Source: Ovis canadensis (taxonomy: Eukaryota; Chordata; Mammalia; Artiodactyla; Bovidae). From it: 64,000 nucleotides of DNA. Below, one piece after another: positions 1 through 12,800 of this stretch. Where the stretch lies: positions 45,486,501 through 45,550,500 of the forward strand of contig NC_091255.1 in assembly GCF_042477335.2 (NCBI RefSeq), written 5' to 3'. The notes below the pieces were generated by a model that searched no databases, had not been told where the DNA came from, and saw only the letters and a program-made list of their open reading frames with translations. Position 1 is the first letter of the stretch. Each line of letters starts with the position of its first letter. The position numbers were made by a program, and so were the translations under genes.

Positions 1-1479
1 TGGCTTCTGAGCCCTTGGCATCATCTTACAGGAGGTCACCATGTGATCTCCTTTGGGTCCAAGGTTGACAAATGGAGGCCTGGCTGCCCCGTGCCCCTGG
101 CCTGCATATCTGACGTGGATTGCTGGCATCCCAAGGTGCGTAGGCGTAGAATGAGAACCATCTGGACTGCTGAGTGAAGACTTAGGCCTTGAGCTGGGCC
201 CCTGGAATGTGGACATGAGCCCAGGCCCAGGCCAGAGAGTGTTGAGGGTTTCTCAGGAGGGTGACAGCCTCCTGGATGATGCAGAAGGACCCCTAGCATC
301 TATGAATCACCAGAAGATAGGAAAGGGATGGGTGCATTCCCAGACTTTTCCAAAGGGAGCAGTTCCTGCCCAGGGAGGAGACCCAATCACACCTCTCCCA
401 GGAGCCCTTTGGGAATGTTGCTGGAAGCAGCTGGAACAGGAATTGCTGGGAGGGGAGTATAGGAACTGGGAAGTGCCCGGATGCTGTGGGAAGAGGGCAG
501 GATTGAGTGCCCTTGGAGGAACAGGGGGTGAGAGTTGGAATGTTCCTTAATGTTCTTGCATGACACAGCCTTAGAGAAATGATCTAGGCCTCACCTCTGA
601 GATGTTTGGAGGATTGGAATAGGTGGAATCGGATATGGACATTGGGACTCATGTGAAAAGCCTTAAGTTTCAGCGGGGCCTGGAAGAAATGACTCCAGGC
701 CCAAAATGAAGAGCCGCGCTCAGGGTCTGCCTTGAGAAGAAGAATGCAGGGGGCCCTTCTGAATGAGGAGGGTGCATCAGAGATGCCCAAGGCTGTGTGC
801 TGAGAACTGGGGGTCTTTGATGGACCTGGAGGGTGATCTGGAGCCTGGTGTGGTTGGGAGAGGTCAGTATGAGGGCAGGGGTATTGGGGCGAGTCAGGGA
901 GCTGGAGGTTGAAGGAGTACTCTTGACTCTTCTGAACCCAGATTCCTGGGGCCTCAGTCTTGTCACCTGGCCTTCTGCCCATCAGCTGCCACAGAGCTGG
1001 GAGGAATCTGCTTTGCATTATCAGAGGAGCTGCCTCCTCCAGGCATATGGTCAGCAGACCCCACAGCCCCGAGCATCATGGGAGAGGTCTTCTTCTGACC
1101 CCAGCTCTGGCTGAGCCCCTTCTTCCTGTGGAGTACAGGCTTGGTGGCCCCCATTACGCCCCTCCCCACTGGGTAAAGAGGCCTCTCCTATTGTTCCAAG
1201 ACTCATCTCAGCTTCATTGCACCGGATGAAAGAGGAGAGGGAGGCTCTAGGAGAAGAGAAGGGGCCGTGATGAGCAGACAAAGATGAAGGGTCTCATCCT
1301 GTAACCTACAGAATGAAAGAGACACTGGCGAGGAGAGGGGCCTTAGGGATGGGAAGGAGAGAACAATAGGCCTCGGGCCCAAACAGACTGATGACACAGG
1401 AGGAAGCCAGGGAGCATCTATCCGCCCTCTGAGCCCACTGGGAGCTCAGAATGAGGTCTGACACTAGAGCTAGCTGTTT
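1..1479. other. Intergenic, downstream of NGFR
   Basis: No gene, recognisable repeat or strong motif cluster. Frames of up to 144 codons have no composition or similarity supporting coding. Confidence 0.6.
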
Positions 1480-1850
1480 AGTGTGGCAGCCACCAGCCAA
1501 ACGCAGCTACTGAGCACTTGCAAAGGGGTTAATCCAAACTGAGATGTGCTGTAAGAATAAAATTCACACTGGATTTTTTAAACTTAGTAGAAAAAAGTAA
1601 ACCATATCATTAATAATTTTAAAATATTGATTATATGTTGAAAACACTGGATATATTGGGCTAAATAAAATATATTATTATGCTCATCTCACCTGTTTCT
1701 TTTTACTTTTGGCGTACTGCAAAAAAGCCTGGCGTACTGCAGCCCATGGGTCACAAACAGACATGACGGAGCAACTGAACAACAGTGTGGCTATTAAAAA
1801 ATTGAAAATCATGTCACTTGCATTATATTTCTATCAGACAGTGCTCTTCA
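1480..1850. mobile_element. hAT-Charlie nonautonomous DNA transposon (MER58/MER3-like)
   Basis: Recognised from 'ctactgagcacttgcaaa', 'actgagatgtgctgtaag', the central AT-rich 'ttgattatatgttgaaa', 'cacctgtttctttttac' and the terminal 'atttctatcagacagtgct'. Old and diverged; the family name is from memory. Confidence 0.65.
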
Positions 1851-2045
1851 GAGCACATTCTTCCATTTATTCAACAAAATTTTATTGGGTGCTAGCTGTA
1901 TGCCAGGCAAGGTGTGGAGGATTAGAAGGTGAGCAAAACCAGACCTTGTCGCTGGTTTCCTGGAGATTACAGTAATCAAATAATCACTCAGACGGGTGCC
2001 TAAATGCAAAGAGAGATAAATAGTTTAAAGAAAAGGAGTTGTGGG
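1851..2045 (+). mobile_element. Ancient LINE-type repeat fragment
   Basis: 'ttattcaacaaaattttattgggtgct', 'tatgccaggcaaggtg' and 'gagcaaaaccagacc' match the common mammalian 'tattgagcacctactatgtgccaggcactg' repeat unit. Class (L2 or MIR related) is uncertain. Confidence 0.5.
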
Positions 2046-2046
2046 G

Positions 2047-2160
2047 ACTTCCCTGGTGGTCCAGTGGTTAAAACTCTGTGCTTACAAAGCAGAGGGCATA
2101 GGTTTGATCCTTGGTCAGGGAAACTAAGATATCACATGTAACATGACACAACCAGTGGGG
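2047..2160 (+). mobile_element. CHR-type tRNA-derived SINE
   Basis: 'ggacttccctggtggtccagtgg' head, 'ggtttgatccttggtcaggg' B box region and 'aactaagatatcacatg'. A cetartiodactyl SINE, 3' truncated. Confidence 0.8.
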
Positions 2161-2304
2161 GGCGGGGAAGGAATGGAACCTGGTGCTCTCTGAACCTGGA
2201 TTCAGAAAACCTGATTTCTATCCAGAATATGGTGAGAGCTTTTCCCCAAGGAAGCACTGAACTGGGAGGTAACTTGAGAAAGGAAGAATGGTACAGAAAG
2301 GATC

Positions 2305-2586
2305 AGTCAGCTCAGTTCAGTCGCTCAGTCGTGTCTGACTCTTTGCAACCCCACGGACTGCAGCACACCAGACTTCCCTGTCCGTCACCAACTCCCGGAG
2401 CTTGCTCAAACTCATGTCCATCGAGTTGGTGATGCCATCCAACCATCTCATCCTCTGTCGTCTGCTTCTCCTCCTGACTTCAATCTTTCCCAGCATCAGG
2501 TGGGAACTCATTTTCCAATGAGTCAGATCTTTGCATCAGGTGGTCAAAGTATTGAAGCTTCAAGTTCAGCATCAGTCCTTCCAATG
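2305..2586 (-). mobile_element. BovB (RTE) LINE 3' fragment
   Basis: The complement encodes the C-terminal BovB ORF2 segment (M-R-W-L-D-G-I-T type, then [11 protein letters not shown]) and ends with the 'actgagcgactgaactg' tail. 5' truncated and inactive. Confidence 0.9.
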
Positions 2587-2715
2587 AAGGACAGAAGTCA
2601 GAAGGGATAGCATGTGCAAAGGCCCTGTGGCTTGAAGCTTCAAGAACTGTGAGAGTGCTGGTGTGGGGAAGCACAGAGTGAGGATGAGGACAGATGGAGC
2701 AAGGCAGTGAGTCTG

Positions 2716-2777
2716 GAGGGGTTGGCAAGAGCCTCACACAGCCTCTGAGGGGTTGGCAGGAGTCTCACACAGCCTCT
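2716..2777 (+). repeat. 31-bp tandem duplication
   Basis: Two copies in direct register (first from 2716, second from 2747) around 'ttggca(a/g)gag(c/t)ctcacacagcc', differing at two positions. The surrounding 2587-2915 has nothing else recognisable. Confidence 0.8.
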
Positions 2778-2919
2778 GAGGCAACATTAAAGAAGCAGTT
2801 TTGCTCTTGTAGGGGAATTAGAGAAGGGATGAAAGTTAGGCTGAAGGAGGACAAAGAGGGTTTCTCCACAATGCGGTGGTGGGTCGGTGTGAATCTCTGA
2901 CACTGTCTTTCAGGTTCTC

Positions 2920-3700
2920 TGCCCCACTGTCCCCAGGAGCCCCAGACCAGTATCAGTTACCTCCACACCTCCTATCCCATCCCGTGTGCTATAAGGAGCT
3001 TTCACGATGCCCTCTTCTTGCCAGCCCTGTGGCTCCTCCTTTACCTCTCACTTCCACCTCCTGGCCCACTTATTCTGTCCCACCCTAATGACCCTCATGG
3101 CAACCAGAGCTGTGCTTTCTGAGATGGAAACCTGTCTATGGCATCCCCCTGCTTAATCCCCCTCAGTGGCTCCCCAGTGTTCTAAGATTAGTCCAGGTGG
3201 CTTTAGTGTGTCTCTTTGTAAGCCCTTCCTTATCTGGCCCCACTGACTTGCTCTCTGGGCTCCAGGCACAGGAGTCTCCCCAGGGCCCATGTGCTCTGTT
3301 CTCTCTCTTCAGGACCTTTGCTGCGCTGATTCCTCTGCCAGGAAATTCCTCCTCCCCCAGCTTGTTGACTCCACTTCAGCAGGGCTGAGTCTCAGTGTCT
3401 CTTTCCTGGCTACCCTTCCCTAACCCCTGGGAGGGGCGTCTGGGCTGGGACTCCCACTCACCCTTAGCATGGCACTCCACACCATCAGGGGCTGTCTGCT
3501 GCCTCCCCATCAAGAACTTAAGACTGTGGAAGGGTCTGCACCTCCTTATTTCCACACGCAGCATCTGGCTCTCGTCCACCAAATTAGAGGCATTTCCCCA
3601 TCAGAATGGAGGCTCTTCTAGGACAGGAATTGTCTCCCTCATCAGATTAGAGGTATCCTCAAGTCTGGGGCTGTGTCTCCCCTCTTTGAAGGGGAGGCCC
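2920..3700 (+). mobile_element. L2 LINE fragment
   Basis: Long diverged L2 relic: 'gcatccccctgcttaatccc', 'gtggctccccagtgttctaag', 'cttatctggccccactgac', 'caggacctttgctgcgctg' and 'gctacccttccctaac'. The 187-codon frame at 3395-3958 falls partly in it and is not a gene. Confidence 0.7.
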
Positions 3701-4560
3701 CTCAAGAGTCTGTCTCTGCCATCACAGTGGGGTTACCAAGACCCAGGATCATTTCTAATTTCGACTCCAAATCACTGCCCCTCCCCACCACCTTCCTCAC
3801 AACCCTCACAGGCTGGGGGTGGGAGACGGAAGACGCCTCCCTCCACCTCACACATAACTCTTGGCTGGGGTCTGGTTGGCCCTTCCCAGGATCCCAAGAT
3901 CAGGAAAGCTTGTTTGCTGTTCTTTGTGGGAAAGCAAGCCTCCCGTGGCATTCCCTAGCAACCACAAGCTGAACAGCTCAAACCAGCTGTCTGGCCAGCC
4001 TGGGAGAGGGGCACAGGCCCAGGGCCTGGAAGTCTGCAGCTCCTGGACCGGGCAGGGCACAAAGCCAGGCTGGTGGGAGCTGGGGCTGGGACCTGCCTGG
4101 GAGAGCCACAGGGGAGAGGCCTGCCCAACTCGGGCTGGGCCAGCCAGGCTCCTGCCAGGCCATCTGGAGCAGGACTGTCTGTGTGTGCTTGTGTGTTGGC
4201 CTGAGGAGTGCCTCCCAGGTCATGTGGGTGGCTGGGAGCTGTGGGGTTGTGACCCGGCCCTCCTAGCAAGCCTCTGGCTCCCCTGTGGTCAGTTTCACTT
4301 CTGACATCTGGTTAAGTTCACAGCTGGCCAGCTTCCTGCATGGCCATTTTCACTTTCCCTCTCCAAGGTCTGGCGGCTAAGGCCCCCACTCCGTCTTCAT
4401 CCCACTTAACTCCATGGTGACACATGGGAATTTGCTGGATTTCTGTTAAAACTTCCCCGTTATGTGGGGGAGGGGGGCGGGAAATAGGACAGAAACTCAC
4501 TGAGTTGGAAATTATACACAGGTCCCTACCACACACACACAACACCCTACCAACTCAAAC
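3701..4560. other. Intergenic, just beyond the NGFR 3' end
   Basis: Unique GC-rich sequence. The only functional hint is the G/T-rich stretch (minus strand, about 4560-4520) serving the NGFR polyadenylation site. Confidence 0.5.
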
Positions 4561-4589
4561 CATGTATGTTTCCAGAAAATCTCTGTACG

Positions 4590-6503
4590 ATTTTTCTTTG
4601 TTTGCTATTTAATGTTCATCATTTATGTTTTATGTGTAGGTTTCAGGAGGACCCAAGAAATGATTACACAGGATGCAAGGGGCAGGTGACAGGGAGGGTG
4701 ACAAGGAGTCTGGAGCTTACAGCTCCCAGCTGCGGGAGGGACTGGGCAAAAGGGCTCCATCTCAGCCCGAAGGGAGGCAGGAGGGGCCCCAGAACCAAAC
4801 ACATGCTAAAACATACTTGCAACCTCCAACCCCCTCCTTCGCTGCTGGGGAGGAAAATAAATACCTCAGACTCTGTCCCACTCCCCAAATTCACAGGTGA
4901 GGGGTCAGATGAGTTTCTTCCTCCTGTTACTGATTCAGGTCAAAGAAGTGCGGTCTATGTACAATGTCCCCAGTCCCTTATACAGAGGTGAGAAACCCCT
5001 TGGCTGGGGAGGGGGTGGCTGGCAGTATGCACCCTGCTCGGGGCTTGTTCATGCTAAATAGAGGGGGGCCACACTCATTCCAACATCAAGCAAAACGGGC
5101 CAGGAGGGACCTCACGGCCCCTTTCTGGTACCAAGCTAGGGAAGAAACAGTCCTTTGAAGGGTCGTCTCAACTCACAAGAGACCCTCGATGGGCCACACT
5201 CTAACTCCATTTCTTCCAGCTGCGTTCCCACACTGGTCCACTTTTCTTCACTGCAGCCTCCGGGGCCCAGCCAAACCCGTGCTTGCAGGGAAAGGGTGGA
5301 GGGGGGAGCATTCCTCCACGTGCAGGCCCTTGTAAGGCAGGCGCCAGCTCAAGCCTCAGTCGTCCTTGGCCCGCCAAACCCGGGGGTGAGGGAAGACGGC
5401 GAGCAGAGTTCAATTCCCTTCGACGCTTCTCTGGCAGCTGCCCCAGTAGGATCCGGCCTCGGCCCAAGAGAAAGAACTCTTGGAGAGAAGCAAGATTTCT
5501 CATCCTGTGTGTGTCTGTGAATCTGTGTGCTGCAGGTTGGCTGAGGGGGGAGGTCCTTAGTCCCCAGCCCCCAAGGCTGACTCCAGGGGAAGATGCTGCC
5601 TGTGTTAGCTCCAGGTCTGTGCTGGGATGGCAAATACTTACAGACTGGCCACACCACAGATGTCACATTGACGTGCCTGAGGGGACAGGCAGAGGGAAGC
5701 TGCACCCCTCGCCACAAACCCCGACCCTGACTGGGGTCAGGACAGACCAGGGGGTCAGGCCTTGGGTGAAGCATGAGCCCTGCACAGGGGCTGGACAGGC
5801 CTGGAGAGGGTGAAGAGCAGACTGGTTTTGGCTGTGAGACACTTGCCAGAGGGTTGTCTGGTCCCCTCCAGCAAGCCTGAGGCCTGCACCCCTCATTCAG
5901 GGTGAGGGGACAGGCAGCTCATCTTTGGCTTCTCCATTGTTGGATGCTTTGGGCAAATGACCTCTCTCTGGGCCTCACGGTCCTGTACGACGAGGGGGAT
6001 AGACTAGATTTCAACCCCGTTACCAGCTCTGATAAACCTCTGAGGCTCTTCATCTTAGGCCACAGGGGAGGAGGGGAGGGGGCTGAGGGAGGTTTAGGCC
6101 ACAAAGGTGCTCCCTTGTGCCCCAAGTTCACAGTGTAGTATCCATGGCTCTGCTTCCTCAGTCTCTCCGTCTGAGTCTCTGGAGCCTGGTCATGCCCCCA
6201 ACACCATCCCTGGTGTCAGCCCCCCAGATATGACAACCTGCTCAGGCGGGAGGGGCTGACACCCCGAGAAGCAGGGCGAGAAGCTAGCAGGAGGCCTGAG
6301 ATGGCGACGGGGCAGAGAGGGTGGGAGAGGATGCAGGGGCACCTGCAGCACGGGAGGGAGAAGCAATGACTGGAGGCGGCGGGGCCGCACGGGGGCAGCG
6401 ACTGGGCTGAGGCCCTGCCTGGAGGCAGGCAGCTCTTGCCCGCGGGGTTGGCTGGAGCATCGGTCGTCGGAATGCGGGGGCAGGGCAGGGGCTCCTGGCC
6501 GGC
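4590..6503 (-). other. NGFR: NGFR 3' UTR (about 1.9 kb, end inferred)
   Basis: From the TGA at 6504 to the predicted cleavage zone near 4580-4598 there is no splice-site need and no recognisable repeat. Its length fits the roughly 2-kb 3' UTR of human NGFR. Open frames inside it (for example 5774-5349 minus) show no similarity I can recognise and are treated as chance. The segment is GC-rich near the stop codon and becomes AT-rich at the distal end. Confidence 0.75.
4608..4613 (-). terminator. NGFR: NGFR polyadenylation signal ATTAAA
   Basis: The minus strand reads ATTAAA, the commonest variant of AATAAA. An A-rich cleavage zone follows. Some 50-90 nt further on (about 4560-4520) is a G/T-rich stretch with repeated GTGTG, as expected for the CstF-binding downstream element. 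The distance from the stop codon suits the known transcript size. Confidence 0.75.
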
Positions 6504-6805
6504 TCACACGGGGGACGTGGCCGTGGACTCGCTGCACAGGCTCTCCACGATGTCGGCCCGCTGGATGCGCCGCAGGGCCGCCAGGAGGGTGTCGAGCGTG
6601 GCACTGTCCTGGGCGGCCCAGCTGGCCAGCAGGGCACGGGCTGGGCAGGCCTCGTGGGTGAAGGAGTCTATATGCTCAGGCTGGTAACCCAACTCGCCTG
6701 CCAGATGCCGCCAGGTATCCCCCGCAGAGCCGTTGAGCAGCTTCTCTACCTCCTCCCGCTTGGCCAGCGGCAGGCTGCTGTAGAGGCCTCCATCACCCTT
6801 GAGGG
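6504..6805 (-). CDS. NGFR: NGFR coding part of exon 6 (death domain, stop)
   Basis: 302 coding nt. It completes Ala328 and encodes 329-427, then TGA at 6506-6504. The acceptor is TTGGCAG (AG at 6807-6806). It carries the type II death domain (about 344-421), with conserved W-R-H-L-A-G-E-L-G-Y and the R-A-L-L-A-S-W helix containing Cys381 just before it. It ends in T-S-P-V, a PDZ-type C-terminus. The 3' UTR continues in the same exon. Confidence 0.98.
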
Positions 6806-9800
6806 CTGCCAAGAACCCAGGGGGAGTCAGACACTACCCACTAGACCCCCTTTCTCCCACAGTGGGTGTGGGGGCCTGGAATAAGACCCAAGAAGGGCTG
6901 AGGCATTTCTCCTCTCAGTCTGGGGAGGACCCAAGAGCCTAGAAGCAGAGGGATGCCCAAGATGCAGTCCTAGATGTGGGCAGGGCAGCGGAGGCACCTG
7001 GGGGTTGCTGACTCATGTCTCCTCCTCATCCTTAGCTCCAGAGCCATCCCCAGCCCCTAACTTGCCTGCCCCCACCCCCCAGCAATTAATCAAGGCAGAG
7101 GAGACAGGACTTCTGGTCCTAGACTCAACTGCAGCCAAGTGTCTGGAGCTGGGCTATGGGCTACCAATTAGGGGACATAATTAACTACTCGTTCCCCAGA
7201 AGTCCTGGGCAGGAGGCTAATTGCAGCCATTTTGAGGAGTAATTAGCTCTGGGGGACAATTAGCTTGATGAGTCTAGATGCTCCAGTTTGTCAAAGCTTC
7301 TGTTTCCCAAGTCATTCTACTGGCAAGGGCCTCTCCTACCCACTCTCTCACCCCACCTCTTCCATCCTTCCACCCAGAGGCCTGCAGGCAGCCCCTCTGC
7401 AGTCCCTCCTACAGTCTAACCTTAATTACTCCTGTTCTCCCTGCCTCAGTACCCCGCACTGCCCCCTGCCGCCCCCGGCCAGCCCTGCTACTCACCCTGG
7501 CCTGCAGCAGTCTGCGTGTGGGGCTGCTGGTCATGCAGGCTCTGGCTGTCCACAGAGATGCCGCTGTCACTGTGCAGCTTTTCTCCCTCTGGTGGGGGCG
7601 TCTGGTTCACGGGTCGGCTGTTGGCTCCTTGCTTGTTCTGCTTGCAGCTGTTCCACCTGGAGCCAGAGCATAGGCCCAGTCTCAGAGCCTGAGGAGCCAC
7701 ATGGCCACGTGGCTAAAGTGTCTGTGCTCTGGTGCGCGGGCACCAAAGGCCTGGTGGGGGCTGGTCCCTAACCCCTGCCCAGCACGGGAGGCTCTCTACA
7801 TACCTGTCCTCTACCTACCTTTCCCCGGCCCACACCAGAAGCACCGTGAGGGCACAGCGGTGCCCAGGGCTTGGTGTATGTGGCCAGTGTTTAGTAAATG
7901 TCCATGAGATGAATGGTGCACAAATAAATGACTTCCCAGGATTTCACTTTTCCCAATCTTTCCTTCTAAAGTACTCCCACATGTGTGCTGGCGTATGGGT
8001 AAGGATTTCCCCTGCTATTATAAGCAATAAGGAAAAGCTAAAAGCACACCAAATGTCCATCGATAGGAGATTGGTAAAATAAATTATACTCCACCCATAT
8101 TATTGAATGAGCAGTTATAAATAATCAGATAATTCTATATGTTCTGAGGAAAGCTCTCCCAAGGGAGATCAGTGAAAAAGCAAGTTGTCCAATATGTAGA
8201 GTGTGATCACATTGATGTTAAAAAAAAAAAGCCAACCTGTGTGTACATATAACTATAAAAGGTTTTATACACATGTGTTTATGGGGAGATAAAAGGAGGT
8301 TTTACTACTTTTTGCTTTACAAGACATTGGTCTTCTCTGCATTATCCCAAAAACCATGTTATTTCTTTGATGATTTTTTTCTAAAGAATGGAAAATGCAT
8401 TTAAACATCTAGAATGCTTTCGAGGTCTTCTCCACATCCTGGATTTCTGGACATGAGTCCCGTAACATCCATGTGTGACATGGGAAAGAAAGATACACAC
8501 ACACACACACAGGTAACTGTGTGAATAAATGGGGTCCAGGGAATGAGGATGCAAGCAGCTGGTAAAAGCAGCTCTGTGTGCAGCTGGAGGCTGAGGAGTC
8601 AGGTAGGGGCGCACAGTGGGGAGGTGCTGGCACCAGGGCGGGACAGGAACAATCCCCTTCCTTGCCTCCTGCTGACCTGCCACACCTTGAAGTAAAAACT
8701 TCAGGGTGAGGTTGATGGCAAGTGCGGATGAGCTTGGTTTGGGGTTGAGTTAAAAGAGTGTGTGCGTTTTCACGTCATGGTCACAGCGAAGCTCTCCCTG
8801 AGGCCAAAGATCTGGCTCCCTGTTTCAGGTTCCCCCTCTCACCTCTTGAAGGCGATGTAGGCCACAAGGCCCACAACCACCGCAGCCAGGATGGAGCAAT
8901 AGACAGGGATGAGGTTGTCGGCGGTACCTCGGGTCACCACAGGCTGGGAACTGCCCATCACCGTGGTCACCACATCTGACACAGTGCTGGTCACCAGATC
9001 TTGCTCTGGAGGTACCTCAGGCTCCTGGGTGCTGGGGTCTGTGCTTTCGGAGCCCTCTGGGGGCGTGGCCCGTGTAATCCAACGTCCAGGGATCTCTAGA
9101 AGAAAAGGCTACAGGAGTGAGGACCCACTTTCCCTCGAGTCCCCCCACTAGGTTCTGACCCCCCGAGCTTTACCCCAGCCCTGGCCCAGCCCCAGATGCT
9201 TGTATGCCCAGAGGCTACACATACAGGGGTGGGCTTGGATTGGATATATGACATCACGATGGAGGAGAAAACCAAGGATCTAAGAATCAACAGCCCTCGG
9301 CCCCCTTCAGCTCTGTTACTGACTTCCTGTGTGACTCTGGACCAGTTCCTTCAACTCTCAGGACCTCAATTTCCATATCTATAGAATGGGGATATTAAAA
9401 GAGATAGTCTTTAAGCTCCTTTCCATCTCAGGGAAAGCTGTGACCCTAGAATTCAACTCTGCCTACTCTGGGTACCCAGAAGCCTCGCCTGGAGATAAAC
9501 ACACAAAGAAGGAAATAAGCACTGGGATGCCTCCAGCTGAAATCAGGCTAGCAAAATATAATTTCTCTGGCCCCAGGTTGTCCTAGTGGTCCCAGTCACC
9601 CATGTCCTAAAGAAGGATAAGAGTAATCGGGTGTGGCAGAGAGGTACTGTCCAATGCACCACCCTCTGAGAGCTGGCATCCAGCCTTCTTTCCAGTCTCT
9701 CGTGTCCTAGCTCTAAGCTCAGGCAGGGTGGGGAGGTGCACAGCTGGCTCGCTTCCCTCCAGCCGGTCCATGGATAGTGGCTAGCCTCTATTTCCTGCCT

Positions 9801-12800
9801 TGTGTAGCCCCCATACCATCTGATCTTGCCATCCAGAGAAGACATGTCTGACAGCCCAAACCCAAGTGGGAAAGAATGAGGACTGCTGGCAGAGAGCAAG
9901 CCCACAGACCAGGCACTGCCCTGTCTCAGAGGAAGGAGACTGCTCTGCCACCTCTTTAGGTTCTTTCATACCAGCTGGGCATTGCCAGCCCCCCTCGTAG
10001 GGGACTGAGCACTCCCTGGCAGCAGTGGGTGGTATTTTCCATTCTATCACCCAGCTGAAGGCAGTACCCGGGGTTGTGGGCTCTGGATGACCTGGGGGTA
10101 CCTGTCTGGGCAAAGTTGCCTACTCCATCTATCCTTGCAGACAGGACATGTCACCAGGGTGAAGGGTGGGCACTATGCTCCCCAGATCTGCCCCACTCAG
10201 CCCTCAAGTTTGCCCACCCAAATTGGAGTTGAAGCTGCCCACTGGTTTCCTAGACCTCCTTGGCTCAAGGCAAAGATGCTTCAAAGGCCCCCATTTTCAG
10301 CACCTTCTAAGGAATACGGTCCCCAGATGTGACTCTGGAATCCATCTGGCTGGCACTGGCGAGGGGCTGCCATCTGCTGCCCTATCCCTCCCCTCCCTCA
10401 TCTCAGTCCTGGGGAGGACAGGGTGGAAGAGGTGGGGCAGGGAGTGGAGGAGACATAGCCCTACCTTCTGACAAGGCACTGGTTTGGGGAGGGTCATCTC
10501 TTGCCTGGCTAGGGCCAGCTGGAGGGGCAACCTGAGCCCTGAGGCTGAGGGTACAGCTCTGCTCAAGTGACCCGAACCCAGAGGCTGAAGGCACGGTTAG
10601 GTGGAAGGTCAATGAATCAGGCATCACAGAGATTTAGGAGCAGAGGGGAAGAGCTGAGGGAGGGTGGTAGCCAGACCAGGCTGAAGACAGCGCTTCCAGG
10701 GCGCTTCCCCCTAGTCTCCCGAATGCCCCCCTAACAGAGGGCGAGGATGAGATCCAGATGTGACCACGTCCTCTGGCATTCCAATCCACTAAGCCCCTCG
10801 CAGGTCCTGACAGCCGTTTCCGGCATAGGAGCTCTCAGACTTGGCGGGGGTGGGTGGAAAGAAGGACAGGGTTACTCCTCCTAAACCCAAATTTCTTTAG
10901 TTGAGGGCTAGGGGGTCAGGTTCTGCCCCCAAGGTGGGTGAGTCACCATGTGGACCCCTGAAATGTATATGCAAGGAATATACCCTGCACTGGAGGGGAG
11001 GGGGAAAGCCAAACTACCACAAATCAAATTCCACTTCCTGAAATGCTCCCCCCTGCCCTGGAGCTGACATGTAACCCTTCAGAGGGAGAAGGAGAAGAGG
11101 GGCAGGGACAAACACACCCCTTCAGGGTGGCTGGAAAAGCAGAGCAGTATCTGAAAGGAATCTGTGAATGCCCGTAAAGGCAGAGTCTACCCCTCTCCCA
11201 GCTGGCACCTTTCTTTGCTCTAACCGCACCCCTAACTCCCACCCTCCACCAGCTGGTCCCAACTTGCCCACAGAAGCGTGCCACCCGCTGCCCGCTGCAG
11301 GCTGCTGAAACTCCCCCTGCTCTGCCCTGCGCCTGATGTTACTTGCCTGTCTCCTGGCCCAGGGCAACTACCACCGGAACTACCACATCCCACTCCTCCA
11401 CCCCAACCCCGCATCCCAGGGCAGGAAGCTTCACACACATGCTTGGCCTCAGCCTAGCTTAACAGCCCTCTCCACCCTGAGGTCCTGGCACCAGAGGATC
11501 ACAGGATTTAGAAGGCCGGTACGGGTGTGTCAAAGCAGAGGCTCTCCACAGCAGGGGATCTGCCTCCCCCATCCGACCGACCGCGGGCAGACTGAAGGCA
11601 GAGGCTATGCTGCCCCCACCACAAAGGGGGATCTCCTGGGAACTAAGTGCTGGGACCACGTCTCCCTCAGCAGACTGGGGCAAAGGCCAGCTCTCTCCTG
11701 TCCAACTCAGGGCTCCCAGATGGAGGCACTTGTTGCCTGCTCAAAGTGAGAGAGCACCCTGAGGGTTAGGTCCCAAAGGGAAATAGCTAAACAGGTGCCC
11801 AGTCATAGAGCGACAGAAAGAAAAGGCACTGTCAACCTCTCCCCCAAGATGGATGTCACCAACCAGAGGACCAAAACAGTTCTGCCCTGACTACCACAGG
11901 GCTTCCTCCAGGAACTTCCATGCCAGGAACTGCCCATCCGACTAAGGTGGGCACACCCAGCTCCCATCCCCCTGGGGAGCCGAAGGCCCTCCACACGCAC
12001 CTGCCTCATCCTCAGGCTCCCAAACCCCAGGCCTGCTGCTTCCCTTTCCTTCTCTGTCCCAAAGCCCCTGTTCCCACCATCTCCTTACTGTTCCCTGGGT
12101 CTCACTTCATCCTTGGCTAAACTGTAACAGTGACTTCTGACCCCTCCCCAACAAGTTGAAGTGAACCAGCCCCCTTCCCTAACCCGGAAACCCTGTGACC
12201 AGTAGGAACCCTAGGTCCAGAAACCAAAGTGACCTTCTTGATGTCACTCAGTACGTGACAGGGTGGTGGACTCCATCCGAAGTCCCAGAGCCACAATGGG
12301 GCTCAGAGCCAAAGGGTCCTCAGACCCCTTCTCCAGTTCAGAGAGTCTACCCCAGGCTCAAACATGCACTGTCTGTGCCCTGGCCACGGAGGCCACCTCT
12401 CTGCCACTCATCGGCCACCCACCCAGGCCCGAGCCCGCAGCCACCCATTACCAAAGCGTGGAACCAGTGCGGCCTGGGAGGATAAGGATGGCTTTCCAAA
12501 CACTTGGCCCAGAGGGGCTAACAGTGCATGGGGTCCTTTGGTGGGAAAGATCAGGAGGGCGTCTGCTGGCTCGAGGCCATGGGGGCTGCCCCTGCAGGCC
12601 GTGGCCGGACCCTTGCAGACCCTGCCCGCCAGGGTGGGCGCCCTCTGCACCGCGCAGCCCCAGCTCTCACCCTCGCACTCGGCGTCAGCCCAGCGCGTGC
12701 ACGCGCGCAGCTGGCGCTCCGTGTCCTCGCACACAGTGCAGGGCAGGCAGGGGTCCACGTGGTTGGCCTCGTCAGAGTACGTGCCGTCGGGGCACTCCTC

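Noticed and set aside
3395..3958. 187-codon plus-strand frame
   Set aside because: Its first part lies in a diverged L2 relic and the frame shows no protein-family features.
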